Positions 46,681 to 55,561 of a DNA stretch of 64,000 nt are shown here, piece by piece. Source of the DNA: Desulfobacteraceae bacterium (GTDB taxonomy: Bacteria; Desulfobacterota; Desulfobacteria; Desulfobacterales; SKZT01); contig JAABTQ010000002.1 of assembly GCA_011389745.1 (NCBI GenBank), positions 186,001-250,000 on the forward strand, in the 5' to 3' direction. Made by a program: the position numbers and the translations under genes. The notes beneath the pieces were generated by a model. It ran no database searches, had not been told where the DNA came from, and saw nothing but the letters and a program-made list of their open reading frames with translations. Within the stretch, counting starts at the first letter, position 1, and each line of letters starts with the position of its first letter.

Positions 46681-46756
46681 TCGCTCACTTTAGTTGCATA
46701 TAGCCATAATGATGTCTATAATATTGAAGGCGATACAATTTAAACAAGGAGTAGCC

Positions 46757-47047
46757 ATGATACTTCAGAAAGAATATTCAATTGCTGAAGCAAAAAATAA
46801 GCTTCCATCCATTATCCATAATGTTGAAACCGGTGGTTCGGTAAAATTGACCCGCTATGGCAAGCCGGTGGCTGTTTTACTATCCATGCGGGAATATGAG
46901 AAACTCCGAAAAAGCACCAAAGGATTTTGGAAAGCTCTTTTGGAATTTCGGATCAATCTAATTGGAGAAAATATCGACATTTCCGATTCCGATTTTGAAA
47001 ATCTGCGGGATAATTCGGAGGGAAGAAAGGTTTCCTTTTTACAATGA
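46757..47047 (+). CDS. Phd/YefM-family antitoxin
   Basis: MILQKEYSIAEAKNKLPSIIHNVETGGSVKLTRYGKPVAVLLSMREYEKL; overlaps toxin start (ATGA). Confidence 0.9.
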   Translation: MILQKEYSIAEAKNKLPSIIHNVETGGSVKLTRYGKPVAVLLSMREYEKLRKSTKGFWKALLEFRINLIGENIDISDSDFENLRDNSEGRKVSFLQ

Positions 47048-47466
47048 GGTATTTATTGGATACGAATGTCATTTCGGAATCGGTAAAAACAATGCCTAAT
47101 GAGGTTGTATTGACTTTACTGGAAAAACATCAAAATGAAATCGCTTTAGCCGCTCCGGTATGGCATGAACTTAATTTTGGCTGTGAGCGTCTATCCACCT
47201 CCCGTAAACGAAGACTCATTGAAACTTTTCTGGATGATGTTATCAGACCCAACATTGTTATTTTGCCCTATGATGATAGAGCTGCCCGGTGGCATGCAAT
47301 TGAGTGTGCCCGATTGGTCGGCCTGGGTTTAACACCATCTTTCATCGAAGGTCAAATAGCTGCCGTTTCCATTGTCAACAACCTTATTCTGGTGACGAGA
47401 AATGTACAGGATTATACGGTATTTACGGGGTTAAAGATTGAAAATTGGCATACTCAACAAATCTGA
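47044..47466 (+). CDS. PIN-domain (VapC-type) toxin
   Basis: MRYLLDTNVISESVK...PVWHELNFGCERL...LGLTPSFIEGQIAAVSIVNNLILVTRNVQDY. Confidence 0.9.
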   Translation: MRYLLDTNVISESVKTMPNEVVLTLLEKHQNEIALAAPVWHELNFGCERLSTSRKRRLIETFLDDVIRPNIVILPYDDRAARWHAIECARLVGLGLTPSFIEGQIAAVSIVNNLILVTRNVQDYTVFTGLKIENWHTQQI

Positions 47467-47512
47467 AAACGTTTCTATTTGAGAAACTTATATATCAGGG
47501 AGAAAAACCGGA

Positions 47513-48886
47513 ATGAAAAACAGCATCATTGTGATTGATGATGAACGCGATTTTCTGGAAAGTGTGCAACGGGGGTTGATTACATCCGGCTTTAAAAATT
47601 TGAAAACCGAGGTCAATCCCCTTGAAGCCTTATCCCGGTTTGAAAACGGGGAAGAATTTCATATTGCCCTGATCGATATTACCATGCCGGGCATGGACGG
47701 CATGGAATTGCTCGAAAAGATAAAAAATACCAGCCCGAAAACCGAATGTATCATGATTACCGCTGTGGATGAAGCCCGGGTGGCGGTGCAATGTCTTCGA
47801 AAAGGGGCCTATGATTATCTGGTCAAACCGATTTCAAAGGAAGATCTGATACTTTCCATGAACCGGGCCCTGGAGAGAAAACGGTTGATGGATATCCTGG
47901 ATCTGGGAAAAAAGAAACTAGTTCCCGGGGTGGAAAATGAGAAAGCTTTTAAATCCATCATCACAAAATCGGAAAATATATTAAGGATTTTAAAGGAGGC
48001 TGAACTTCATGCGGCCAGTGATGTGCCGGTTTTGATTACCGGAGAGACCGGCACCGGAAAGGAAATGCTGGCCAGGGCCGTTCATGCTGCCAGTTATCGG
48101 GCCGATTTTCTCTTTACCCCCATCAATATGGATGCCATCAGCAGCACCTTGTTTGATGCCGAATTTTTTGGGCATACCAAAGGCGCTTTTACCGGAGCGG
48201 CCCAGGATCGTGCCGGCTATCTGGAAACCACCAACAAAGGTACGCTTCTTCTGGATGAAATCGGGAGTATGCCCCTGGATCTTCAGGGAAAATTGCTAAG
48301 GGTGCTTCAGGACGGCGAGTATATCAAGATCGGCACCAGCGTTACCCGCAGGACGGACGTGCGTATCCTTGCAGCCACCAACCAGGACTTGGAAAAGATG
48401 ATGGCCAGAAAGCTGTTTCGAAAAGACCTGTTTTACCGCCTCCGGGGCGGTTGGCTGCACCTTCCGCCCCTGAAAGAAAGAAAAGATGACATCCCTCTGC
48501 TGATCGGCAAATTCCATGAAGAATATTGCGGTACTCCGGATTTGGATATTTCGGAAAACGCCATGTGGCTGCTGATGGAATATAACTATCCCGGCAATAT
48601 CCGGGAACTGAAAACCATCATTCAATCGGCGGTCAACCTTGCCCAGGGAAAAACCATCACCGCAGAACATCTTCCTGCAAATGTATCCGGATGCAGGGAA
48701 TCAGGCAAAAACAGTGGCGATTTGAATTCAGGTGCACTTCAGGTCAAACCTCTTGCGGCTGTGGAAAAAGAGTATGTCCTTAAAGTGTATGAGCAGACCG
48801 GAAGAAACAAGGCCCAAACCTCCAAGCTGCTGGGTATCGGGTTAAATACCCTTAGGCGAAGGCTGGATGACTATAATGTTTCATGA
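47513..48886 (+). CDS. Sigma54-dependent NtrC-family response regulator
   Basis: REC LIDITMPGMDGME; VLITGETGTGKEML, AEFFGHTKGAFTGAAQDRAGYLE, GTLLLDEIGSMPLDLQGKLLRVLQDGEYIKIG; C-terminal HTH GRNKAQTSKLLGIGLNTLRRRL. Confidence 0.96.
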   Translation: MKNSIIVIDDERDFLESVQRGLITSGFKNLKTEVNPLEALSRFENGEEFHIALIDITMPGMDGMELLEKIKNTSPKTECIMITAVDEARVAVQCLRKGAYDYLVKPISKEDLILSMNRALERKRLMDILDLGKKKLVPGVENEKAFKSIITKSENILRILKEAELHAASDVPVLITGETGTGKEMLARAVHAASYRADFLFTPINMDAISSTLFDAEFFGHTKGAFTGAAQDRAGYLETTNKGTLLLDEIGSMPLDLQGKLLRVLQDGEYIKIGTSVTRRTDVRILAATNQDLEKMMARKLFRKDLFYRLRGGWLHLPPLKERKDDIPLLIGKFHEEYCGTPDLDISENAMWLLMEYNYPGNIRELKTIIQSAVNLAQGKTITAEHLPANVSGCRESGKNSGDLNSGALQVKPLAAVEKEYVLKVYEQTGRNKAQTSKLLGIGLNTLRRRLDDYNVS

Positions 48887-48896
48887 TTTTCGGATG

Positions 48897-49174
48897 CAAG
48901 TTGTCAACGAAAGATTCTTCGTCGGCCAAATATGAGGTGCCGGACAGCAACTTAAGGTGTCGGCCTCCTCAGAATGACATCGTCGGAGAATTTGTCATTC
49001 TGAGGGAGCGACCAGCAGTAACATGATGGCTGGAAAGAAAACATTTTCCGATATGTTGATTCAAACCACGGCGACCGAAGAATCTCCGGTTGCAAGTTGT
49101 CAGCGAAAGATTCTTCGTCGGCCAAATATGAAATGCCGGACAGCAACTTAAAGTGTCGGTCTCCTCAGAATGAC
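48897..49174. repeat. Repeat family A tandem pair: right-end fragment 48897-48978, 15-nt spacer, complete 181-bp unit 48994-49174
   Basis: Same ends and spacer (atcgtcggagaattt) as the 46.3 kb pair. Confidence 0.88.
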
Positions 49175-49820
49175 AACGTAAGACGATAGAAAGAAAGACT
49201 AAATTCAATCCTGCCTCTTCATAGTTTTATCTATCCAAAAACAACCGCTCCAAATTGGAAATCCTGCTTTAACATTCTGAATTAAAATAATATTTCATTT
49301 CAACACGTCCCAAAGTGGACTGCCGGCACTTCAAATTCCCCTGATGGGTCATGACAATATGCCTGATGTAATGATCTGTTCATCAACAGGTGTATTGGTT
49401 GTAGCATAAAAATCCACTCGGCGGACTCTGCGTAAAAATCTGCGTGGCTCTACGAGGAATAAATTCCCGGTATCTTGAAAGCACGGTATTTAATCTCGCT
49501 GATTTCCACTGAGATATTCGCTGAGTTTCGCAGTTGTTTTTTTTGAAAAATTGTGATTAAATAAAGCATCGTGGCTAAAAATATTGTAGCAAATCAAAGG
49601 GCTTATCCAGCCGTGTGCAGAGAGCCGGCTTTTCTGATGGCATAGTACTTGCTATCTATTGTGGAACATGAATATAAGGATTAAGAATATTTAATTGTCC
49701 TTAAATTAAGAGTGCAAAAATCACATTTTGCAAAAGGATGCAACGGCTTCAGCACTCCTTCAATTGTTGCCATTCTGAGGCAGCGACTCGCGACATCTTG
49801 ATGTTAACTTCTGTGGGTGA

Positions 49821-50195
49821 ATGATTATTATGGCTGAGTCCGGCATAGAGCGAAGAAAATCCAAACGTCATCCGGTTTCGGAAGGCAACCTGTTTGTCTG
49901 CAGCCACGGGTCGGATAATCCTTTGGCCGTGAAAGATATCAGCAGCCATGGGCTCCAGTTTGTCTATTTTCCTGATATTTGTGCTGCCCCGGATTATCAT
50001 CTGATCGATATTATGCAACATTCTCGTGCCTATTTTTGTATGGCCGGCGTTTGCTGCCAAACCGTTTATGATATCCCCTCCCTTTCGGAACATCTTTCCT
50101 TCAGCGGAGTCCGCACACGGGTCGCAGGGGTGGAATTTGCCGATCTTACCGAAGAGCAACAGGTAAAGCTTTCCGGCCTGCTTACTGCCTTGTAA
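49821..50195 (+). CDS. PilZ-like domain protein
   Basis: ERRKSKRHPVSEGNLFVCSHGSDNPLAVKDISSHGLQFVY...GVEFADLTEEQQVKLSGLL. Confidence 0.7.
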   Translation: MIIMAESGIERRKSKRHPVSEGNLFVCSHGSDNPLAVKDISSHGLQFVYFPDICAAPDYHLIDIMQHSRAYFCMAGVCCQTVYDIPSLSEHLSFSGVRTRVAGVEFADLTEEQQVKLSGLLTAL

Positions 50196-50440
50196 AATTC
50201 TATGTTTTTCAGCTTTATTATTCTTCAAAGTAACTTTCCACAAGTCCTCTTCTGAAAAGCAACACCCGGAAGTGCCCCATTGAAAAGGGGAAATTTGGGG
50301 GGATTTTTAAAACTTTTTTATGTCATCCCGGGATTATCCGAAAGGGATATAAAGATTGCAGTGAACACACCAATCCTGACAGGACTGATCGAATAAAAAT
50401 GTCCAAATTCCCATGTCACGTCAGGGACAAGATATTTATA

Positions 50441-50578
50441 CTAAATGAAGCGATTTGTCAGCAGCTATCCGTCATTCCAGCGGAGGTTGGAATCCAGGAG
50501 ATGAACCCAACAACCTGGATACCGGCCTTCGCCCGTATGACGTTAAACTCTTCCTCGAAATTGGATCGCTTATTTTAG
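50441..50578. repeat. Repeat family B MITE-like element
   Basis: CTAAATGAAGCGAT...cgtcattccagcggagg...gcccgtatgacg...ATCGCTTATTTTAG. Confidence 0.85.
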
Positions 50579-51058
50579 GTTATAGCCAAGCCGGTATAAA
50601 AAAATCATAAGTCCCGCAGGGACGACATATTACAGTTCATCTAAAAGTCTAAGCCCTTTTTATCTTGTCTTTCAAACCCGGTTCCTCCGGCCCCAGTGTA
50701 CATTGAATCAAATGTGGATCTGGTGCCATAAACGGTCATTCTGAGGAGGACAACGACACCGTTTGTTCGTTGGTGAAAAATACTTGTCCGACGAAGAATC
50801 TTGTTTCTTCAGCGATCATCATTTTTTGGCGGAACATTCCTCAGCCGGTTTCAAAAAAAATCCAAAAAGAAACGTTCTAAATTGGCATCTATTCTATAAG
50901 TTCTTGAATCTCAATCAAATTATAAAATTAACATTCCAAATTGGTATGAAGGGGCATCCGGCTGTTGGTGGACAGAACCGCATCCAATGCAACGCTATAG
51001 AGGCATAATGCGTTGAAATTATAATAATTAATTTTATTTCCAATCCGTTTTTGGACAG

Positions 51059-51074
51059 TGGCACATTAGTTGCC
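51059..51074 (+). promoter_or_regulatory. Sigma54 (-24/-12) promoter upstream of the multicopper oxidase
   Basis: TGGCACATTAGTTGCC matches TGGCAC-N5-TTGC; about 157 nt before the ATG at 51231. Confidence 0.7.
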
Positions 51075-51230
51075 ATTAACGACTTTGCAGGCAAACATAA
51101 ATGATAAAAAACCAACAAAATCATTTTATTTCAAAAAGGAGCGAAAAATAAAAATATAAAGGATTCAAATGTAAGGACAAAGGTTTTTTTTAATGCACTT
51201 GTATCAAAAATTTATACAAGGAGAAATGAA

Positions 51231-54200
51231 ATGAGCAAAAATAAAAAATGGATATTCATGACTATGGCAATGGTGGTGGTGATTTTTGCCTGGGGGCTTT
51301 ACCCGGCAGGAGCGAAAAACACCAAAACACCACCGGGACAAGAAAAAAAAGCGGCAAAAGTAACCCAAGCCGAAAGAGATGCTGCGGCTGCCCGGGCGTT
51401 GCAGGATGGCAAACTAAACCCGCTGATGGTGGACATGCAGACGACGCCGGAAGAGCCGGGCGAAGCACCGCGGTACTTCAGCCACCCCAACTACGCCAAT
51501 AGCCCTCTGCCTGAGATTTCAGGCGCGACCATCTCGGTCGGCAACCCGTTGATCGATCGGCAATACGCCTCTGATTACCCGGTGGACGTGGGCGAGTTGG
51601 CCCCAGTCTTCGTGGTCCTACCGGCTCCATTGCCCGATGGAATGATCCAGTCATTCCAAACCTGGAACCAGGCGGATAGGGGCGCGAGTCCGTTTCCATC
51701 GGCGGGCAATGTGTTCCATGCCTACGTGCTGCGCCCGACTGGTAACGCCAACGAGTTCACCGTAGTATTCGATAGCGGTTTGCTCACCGTACCAGATTTG
51801 ACGGACCCGGCTGCAAGCCAGATCGCTACGTTCGGCGTGGCCAACCTGGCTGTCCAGGCCGGCGACCTGCTCGCTTTCTATGGGCAGGGCATCCCGGTTG
51901 ACGCAGACGGGGGGCCAGACGTCCTGCACTACCCTGCCGCCCAACCGCTGCAAGGTAAGAACATCACCCTCGGCAGCGCCAATTATCCGGTCTTCCCCCA
52001 GGCGCGCACCTATTCCTTCGGGGCGCAGGTGCTCGATATGGCGAACCCGATCATCACGGGCGGCATTCGCAAGTTCGTCGATGGATTGTCCGGGTTAGGT
52101 GCCGGCGCGATGAACAACCTCGATCAGTACATCCCGGTGGCGGTTCCCGACACGACCACCTACTCCGGCTCGGACTATTATGTTATCGAACTGGGAGAGT
52201 ACACCGAGCAGATGCATTCCGATCTGGAACCGACCACCCTGCGCGGCTACCGCCAGGAAGGCGGTGACTACCACTACCTGGGGCCCGCCATCGTGGCCGA
52301 GAAAGACCGCCCCGTGCGCATCCTGTTCCGCAACCTGCTGCCGTCCGGCGCAGCGGGCAACCTGTTTATCCCGGTGGACACCACCGTGATGGGCTCGGGC
52401 ATGACCGCTACGGGTCACGTGATGGACCCCACGATGGTCGACCCGCAGGTTCCCATGTGCAACGAGCCGGATCCAATGATGAAGGCGCAGATGGTGGCCG
52501 ACGGCCGCTGCTACGCCGAAAACCGCGCCACCCTGCACCTTCACGGCGGGATCACTCCCTGGATCTCCGACGGCACGCCCCACCAGTGGATCACGCCTGG
52601 GGATCAGTCCACTCCTTACCCGGAGGGCGTCAGTGTGGTGCCTGTGCCCGACATGGACCCCCCGGCTGACGGTGAAATGACCTTCTTCTACACCAACCAG
52701 CAGAGCGCCCGGTTGATGTTCTACCACGACCACGCCTGGGGCATCACCCGCCTGAACGTTTACGCCGGCGAGGCAGCGCCTTATATTGTTACCGATGCTA
52801 CCGAGAAGGCGCTGATCGACGAGGGATTAATCCCCGGACCGGATGACACCATCCCGCTGGTGGTCCAGGACAAGACCTTCGTGCCGCCTTTGGCCCAACT
52901 CATGGAACAGGATGAGACCTGGGACATGGACCGCTGGGGCGGCGAAGGCAGCCTGTGGCTGCCCCACGTCTACTCCCCGGCCCAGAACCCGGGCGACGCC
53001 TCGGGCGTCAACGAGTACGGCCGCTGGGCCTACGGCCCCTGGTTCTGGCCGCCCACAAGCAGCATCGAATACGGGCCGATCGACAACCCCTACTATGACG
53101 AGGACTGCAACCCTGACATTGAATGGTGCGAGCCGCCGCTGATGCCGGGCACGCCATTCAACTCAATGGGCATGGAAGCGTTCATGGATACGCCCGTGGT
53201 GAACGGTACGGCCTACCCGACCCTCACCGTGGACCCGAAGGCCTACCGCTTCCGCGTGCTGAACGCGGCCAACGATCGCTTTTTCAACTTGTCGCTTTAC
53301 GTGGCTGTCGACGCCAACGGTAACCCGTGCGATGCCGCCAACAACAATCCGGTGCCCGAATCCACCGGCGTGGCCTGCACCGAGGTGATGCTGAACCCTG
53401 CTGAGGTGGCGGCTGCCCTGGAAGATTCGACTATTTTCCCGACTCCTGTGGTTGGGACCGAGGGGCCGGACTGGATTGCGATCGGCACCGAGGGCGGCTT
53501 CCTGCCGGCTCCGGTCGTCATCCCGGCCCAGCCCACAACCTGGGTCAACGATCCGACCCTGTTCAACGCTGGTAACGTGGACAAACACTCGCTGCTGGCC
53601 GCCCCGGCCGAGCGGCATGACGTGATCGTGGATTTCTCCCAGTTCGCCGGTTACACACTGATCCTGTACAATGACGCCCCGGCAGCTTTTCCGGCGCGCG
53701 ACCCGCGCTACGACTACTACACGGGTGACGGAGATTACCGCGACACGGGCGGCACGCAGTCCACTCTGCCCGGCTACGGGCCGAACATCCGCACCGTCAT
53801 GCAGATCAAGGTCAATAGCGGGGCAGGTGTGAGTTTCAACCTTGCTGCGCTGCAAAACGCCTTCAGGTCCGAGAACCTGGGTGGAATGGGCGTGTTCGAA
53901 TCCGGCCAGAAGCCGATTATCGTGGGGCAGGCAGAGTACAACGCTGCCTATGGCACATCTTTTACAACCAATGGTCCTCGCAACGGGACCGCGCAGATAT
54001 ACGATACGTCGCTGACCTTCGACACCCTCAGTGGCAATGAGCTTACCATCGATTTAAAACCCAAGATGATCCAGGACGAGATGGGTGAGGCGTTCGACTT
54101 GGAGTACGGGCGCATGAGCGGATTTTTAGGAGTGGAGACGCCCAACGCCCAGGCCGGTCTGCAGAACATGATACTGTACGGTTACACATTCCCGCCCACT

Positions 54201-55424
54201 GAGGTCATTAAGGGTATCGAGTTGCCGCCGGGCATGGAAGTGGAGCCGATTTTGGCCGCCGACGACGGGACGCAGATCTGGAAGATCACCCATAACGGAG
54301 TGGATACACACCCCATCCACTGGCACCTGTACGACGTTCAGGTGCTGAACAGGGTCGGCTGGGACGGCATTATCCGCAAGCCCGAGGCCAACGAACTGGG
54401 CTGGAAGGATACGGTGCGGGTCAGCCCGCTCGAGGACACCATTGTCGCGCTGCGGCCGATCATACCGAATATACCCGAAGCGTGGGGCGGACTGCCCAAT
54501 AGCATCCGCCTGCTCGACCCTTCCATGCCGGAGGGGGAGTACCTGATGGGCGGAAACACCACCCAGCGTGAGGCCGGGGGCATGGTGGTCCTGGCCTTCA
54601 GCCCGGAAACCGGCGAGCCGATCGACGTGGTCAACCACTTCGTGAACTTCGGCTGGGAGTACGTTCTCCACTGCCATATCCTGAGCCATGAGGAGATGGA
54701 CATGATGCGGGCGCAGGTCGTCGGAGTGGCGCCCGCGGAACCGACGTTCCTGTCGGCGGTCCGAACCGGAAACGGCAATAATCGTCGCTACACCGTGACC
54801 TGGATGGACAACTCGAAGAACGAGACCGCCTTCGTTATCGAGCGTCGGGTGGCCGGCTCGACCGGCGCCTGGACGACCATTGCAACGGTGCCATCCACAA
54901 CGCTTGGTGTCGTCCCGTTCGCAGGCGTCGGCAATGCTCCGTTGACCGGCCAGCGGACGCACATCGACCCGATCGGCAACACCAACACGCTATACGAGTA
55001 CGATGTGTACGCGATCAATGTGGTCGGGGACATCTGGGATTACTCGGACCCTGCACTCAACAACCTTCTGCCGGGCGGCGGATTTCCGACCCTGACGCTC
55101 AGTTCCCGCGATGGGGAAACGACGGTGCCCAGCGGAATTCCGGCCCCAACGAAATTGGATGGAGCGGCTGTGCCCAAGAACAAGAACTCGGCGACCGTAA
55201 CCCTTAACTGGACGGACAATGCCACGAACGAGACGGGATTTTTGATCCAGCGGGCCTACAACATTGGCTTTACCTCGGGCGTGGTCAATGCCACGGTGAA
55301 AAGCGATGTCACCTCGTTTAGCCAGACGGTGGCGCGTGGCACCACCTTCTTCTACCGGGTGCATGCCTTCACCGCCACGTCCCAGTCCGGGTGGTCGAAT
55401 ATCGTAAACGTAGTCACGCCGTAA
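51231..55424 (+). CDS. Secreted multicopper oxidase with C-terminal fibronectin type III-like domains
   Basis: 1397 aa; signal peptide; copper motifs LHLHGG, FYHDHAWGITR, THPIHWHLYD, HCHILSHEEMDMM; FN3-like repeats TVTWMDNSKNETAFVIERR and TLNWTDNATNETGFLIQRA. Confidence 0.93.
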   Translation: MSKNKKWIFMTMAMVVVIFAWGLYPAGAKNTKTPPGQEKKAAKVTQAERDAAAARALQDGKLNPLMVDMQTTPEEPGEAPRYFSHPNYANSPLPEISGATISVGNPLIDRQYASDYPVDVGELAPVFVVLPAPLPDGMIQSFQTWNQADRGASPFPSAGNVFHAYVLRPTGNANEFTVVFDSGLLTVPDLTDPAASQIATFGVANLAVQAGDLLAFYGQGIPVDADGGPDVLHYPAAQPLQGKNITLGSANYPVFPQARTYSFGAQVLDMANPIITGGIRKFVDGLSGLGAGAMNNLDQYIPVAVPDTTTYSGSDYYVIELGEYTEQMHSDLEPTTLRGYRQEGGDYHYLGPAIVAEKDRPVRILFRNLLPSGAAGNLFIPVDTTVMGSGMTATGHVMDPTMVDPQVPMCNEPDPMMKAQMVADGRCYAENRATLHLHGGITPWISDGTPHQWITPGDQSTPYPEGVSVVPVPDMDPPADGEMTFFYTNQQSARLMFYHDHAWGITRLNVYAGEAAPYIVTDATEKALIDEGLIPGPDDTIPLVVQDKTFVPPLAQLMEQDETWDMDRWGGEGSLWLPHVYSPAQNPGDASGVNEYGRWAYGPWFWPPTSSIEYGPIDNPYYDEDCNPDIEWCEPPLMPGTPFNSMGMEAFMDTPVVNGTAYPTLTVDPKAYRFRVLNAANDRFFNLSLYVAVDANGNPCDAANNNPVPESTGVACTEVMLNPAEVAAALEDSTIFPTPVVGTEGPDWIAIGTEGGFLPAPVVIPAQPTTWVNDPTLFNAGNVDKHSLLAAPAERHDVIVDFSQFAGYTLILYNDAPAAFPARDPRYDYYTGDGDYRDTGGTQSTLPGYGPNIRTVMQIKVNSGAGVSFNLAALQNAFRSENLGGMGVFESGQKPIIVGQAEYNAAYGTSFTTNGPRNGTAQIYDTSLTFDTLSGNELTIDLKPKMIQDEMGEAFDLEYGRMSGFLGVETPNAQAGLQNMILYGYTFPPTEVIKGIELPPGMEVEPILAADDGTQIWKITHNGVDTHPIHWHLYDVQVLNRVGWDGIIRKPEANELGWKDTVRVSPLEDTIVALRPIIPNIPEAWGGLPNSIRLLDPSMPEGEYLMGGNTTQREAGGMVVLAFSPETGEPIDVVNHFVNFGWEYVLHCHILSHEEMDMMRAQVVGVAPAEPTFLSAVRTGNGNNRRYTVTWMDNSKNETAFVIERRVAGSTGAWTTIATVPSTTLGVVPFAGVGNAPLTGQRTHIDPIGNTNTLYEYDVYAINVVGDIWDYSDPALNNLLPGGGFPTLTLSSRDGETTVPSGIPAPTKLDGAAVPKNKNSATVTLNWTDNATNETGFLIQRAYNIGFTSGVVNATVKSDVTSFSQTVARGTTFFYRVHAFTATSQSGWSNIVNVVTP

Positions 55425-55561
55425 CCTGCGGTTCTAAAGATACTAATGAGAAGGGAGCGATCTCTTCCCCAAACCTTAAACATACACTATCCTTCAAACA
55501 TTCATCCGGCGCCATGCAAGACAGGTGGCGCCGCAATTTGTCATTAAAAAGGAGGTTTCAG

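Noticed and set aside
46757-47466. VapBC-type pair as a novel toxin system
   Set aside because: Standard Phd/YefM antitoxin with PIN toxin, ATGA overlap; nothing unusual beyond position.
46351-49174. Family A repeats as CRISPR repeats
   Set aside because: Units are long, palindromic at the ends, with the same 15-nt spacer in each pair; pattern is MITE-like rather than repeat-spacer.
52095-54962. Long antisense ORFs (52095..52733, 53163..53855, 54126..54962) under the multicopper oxidase
   Set aside because: Expected shadow ORFs in high-GC coding DNA; the sense strand carries intact copper motifs.
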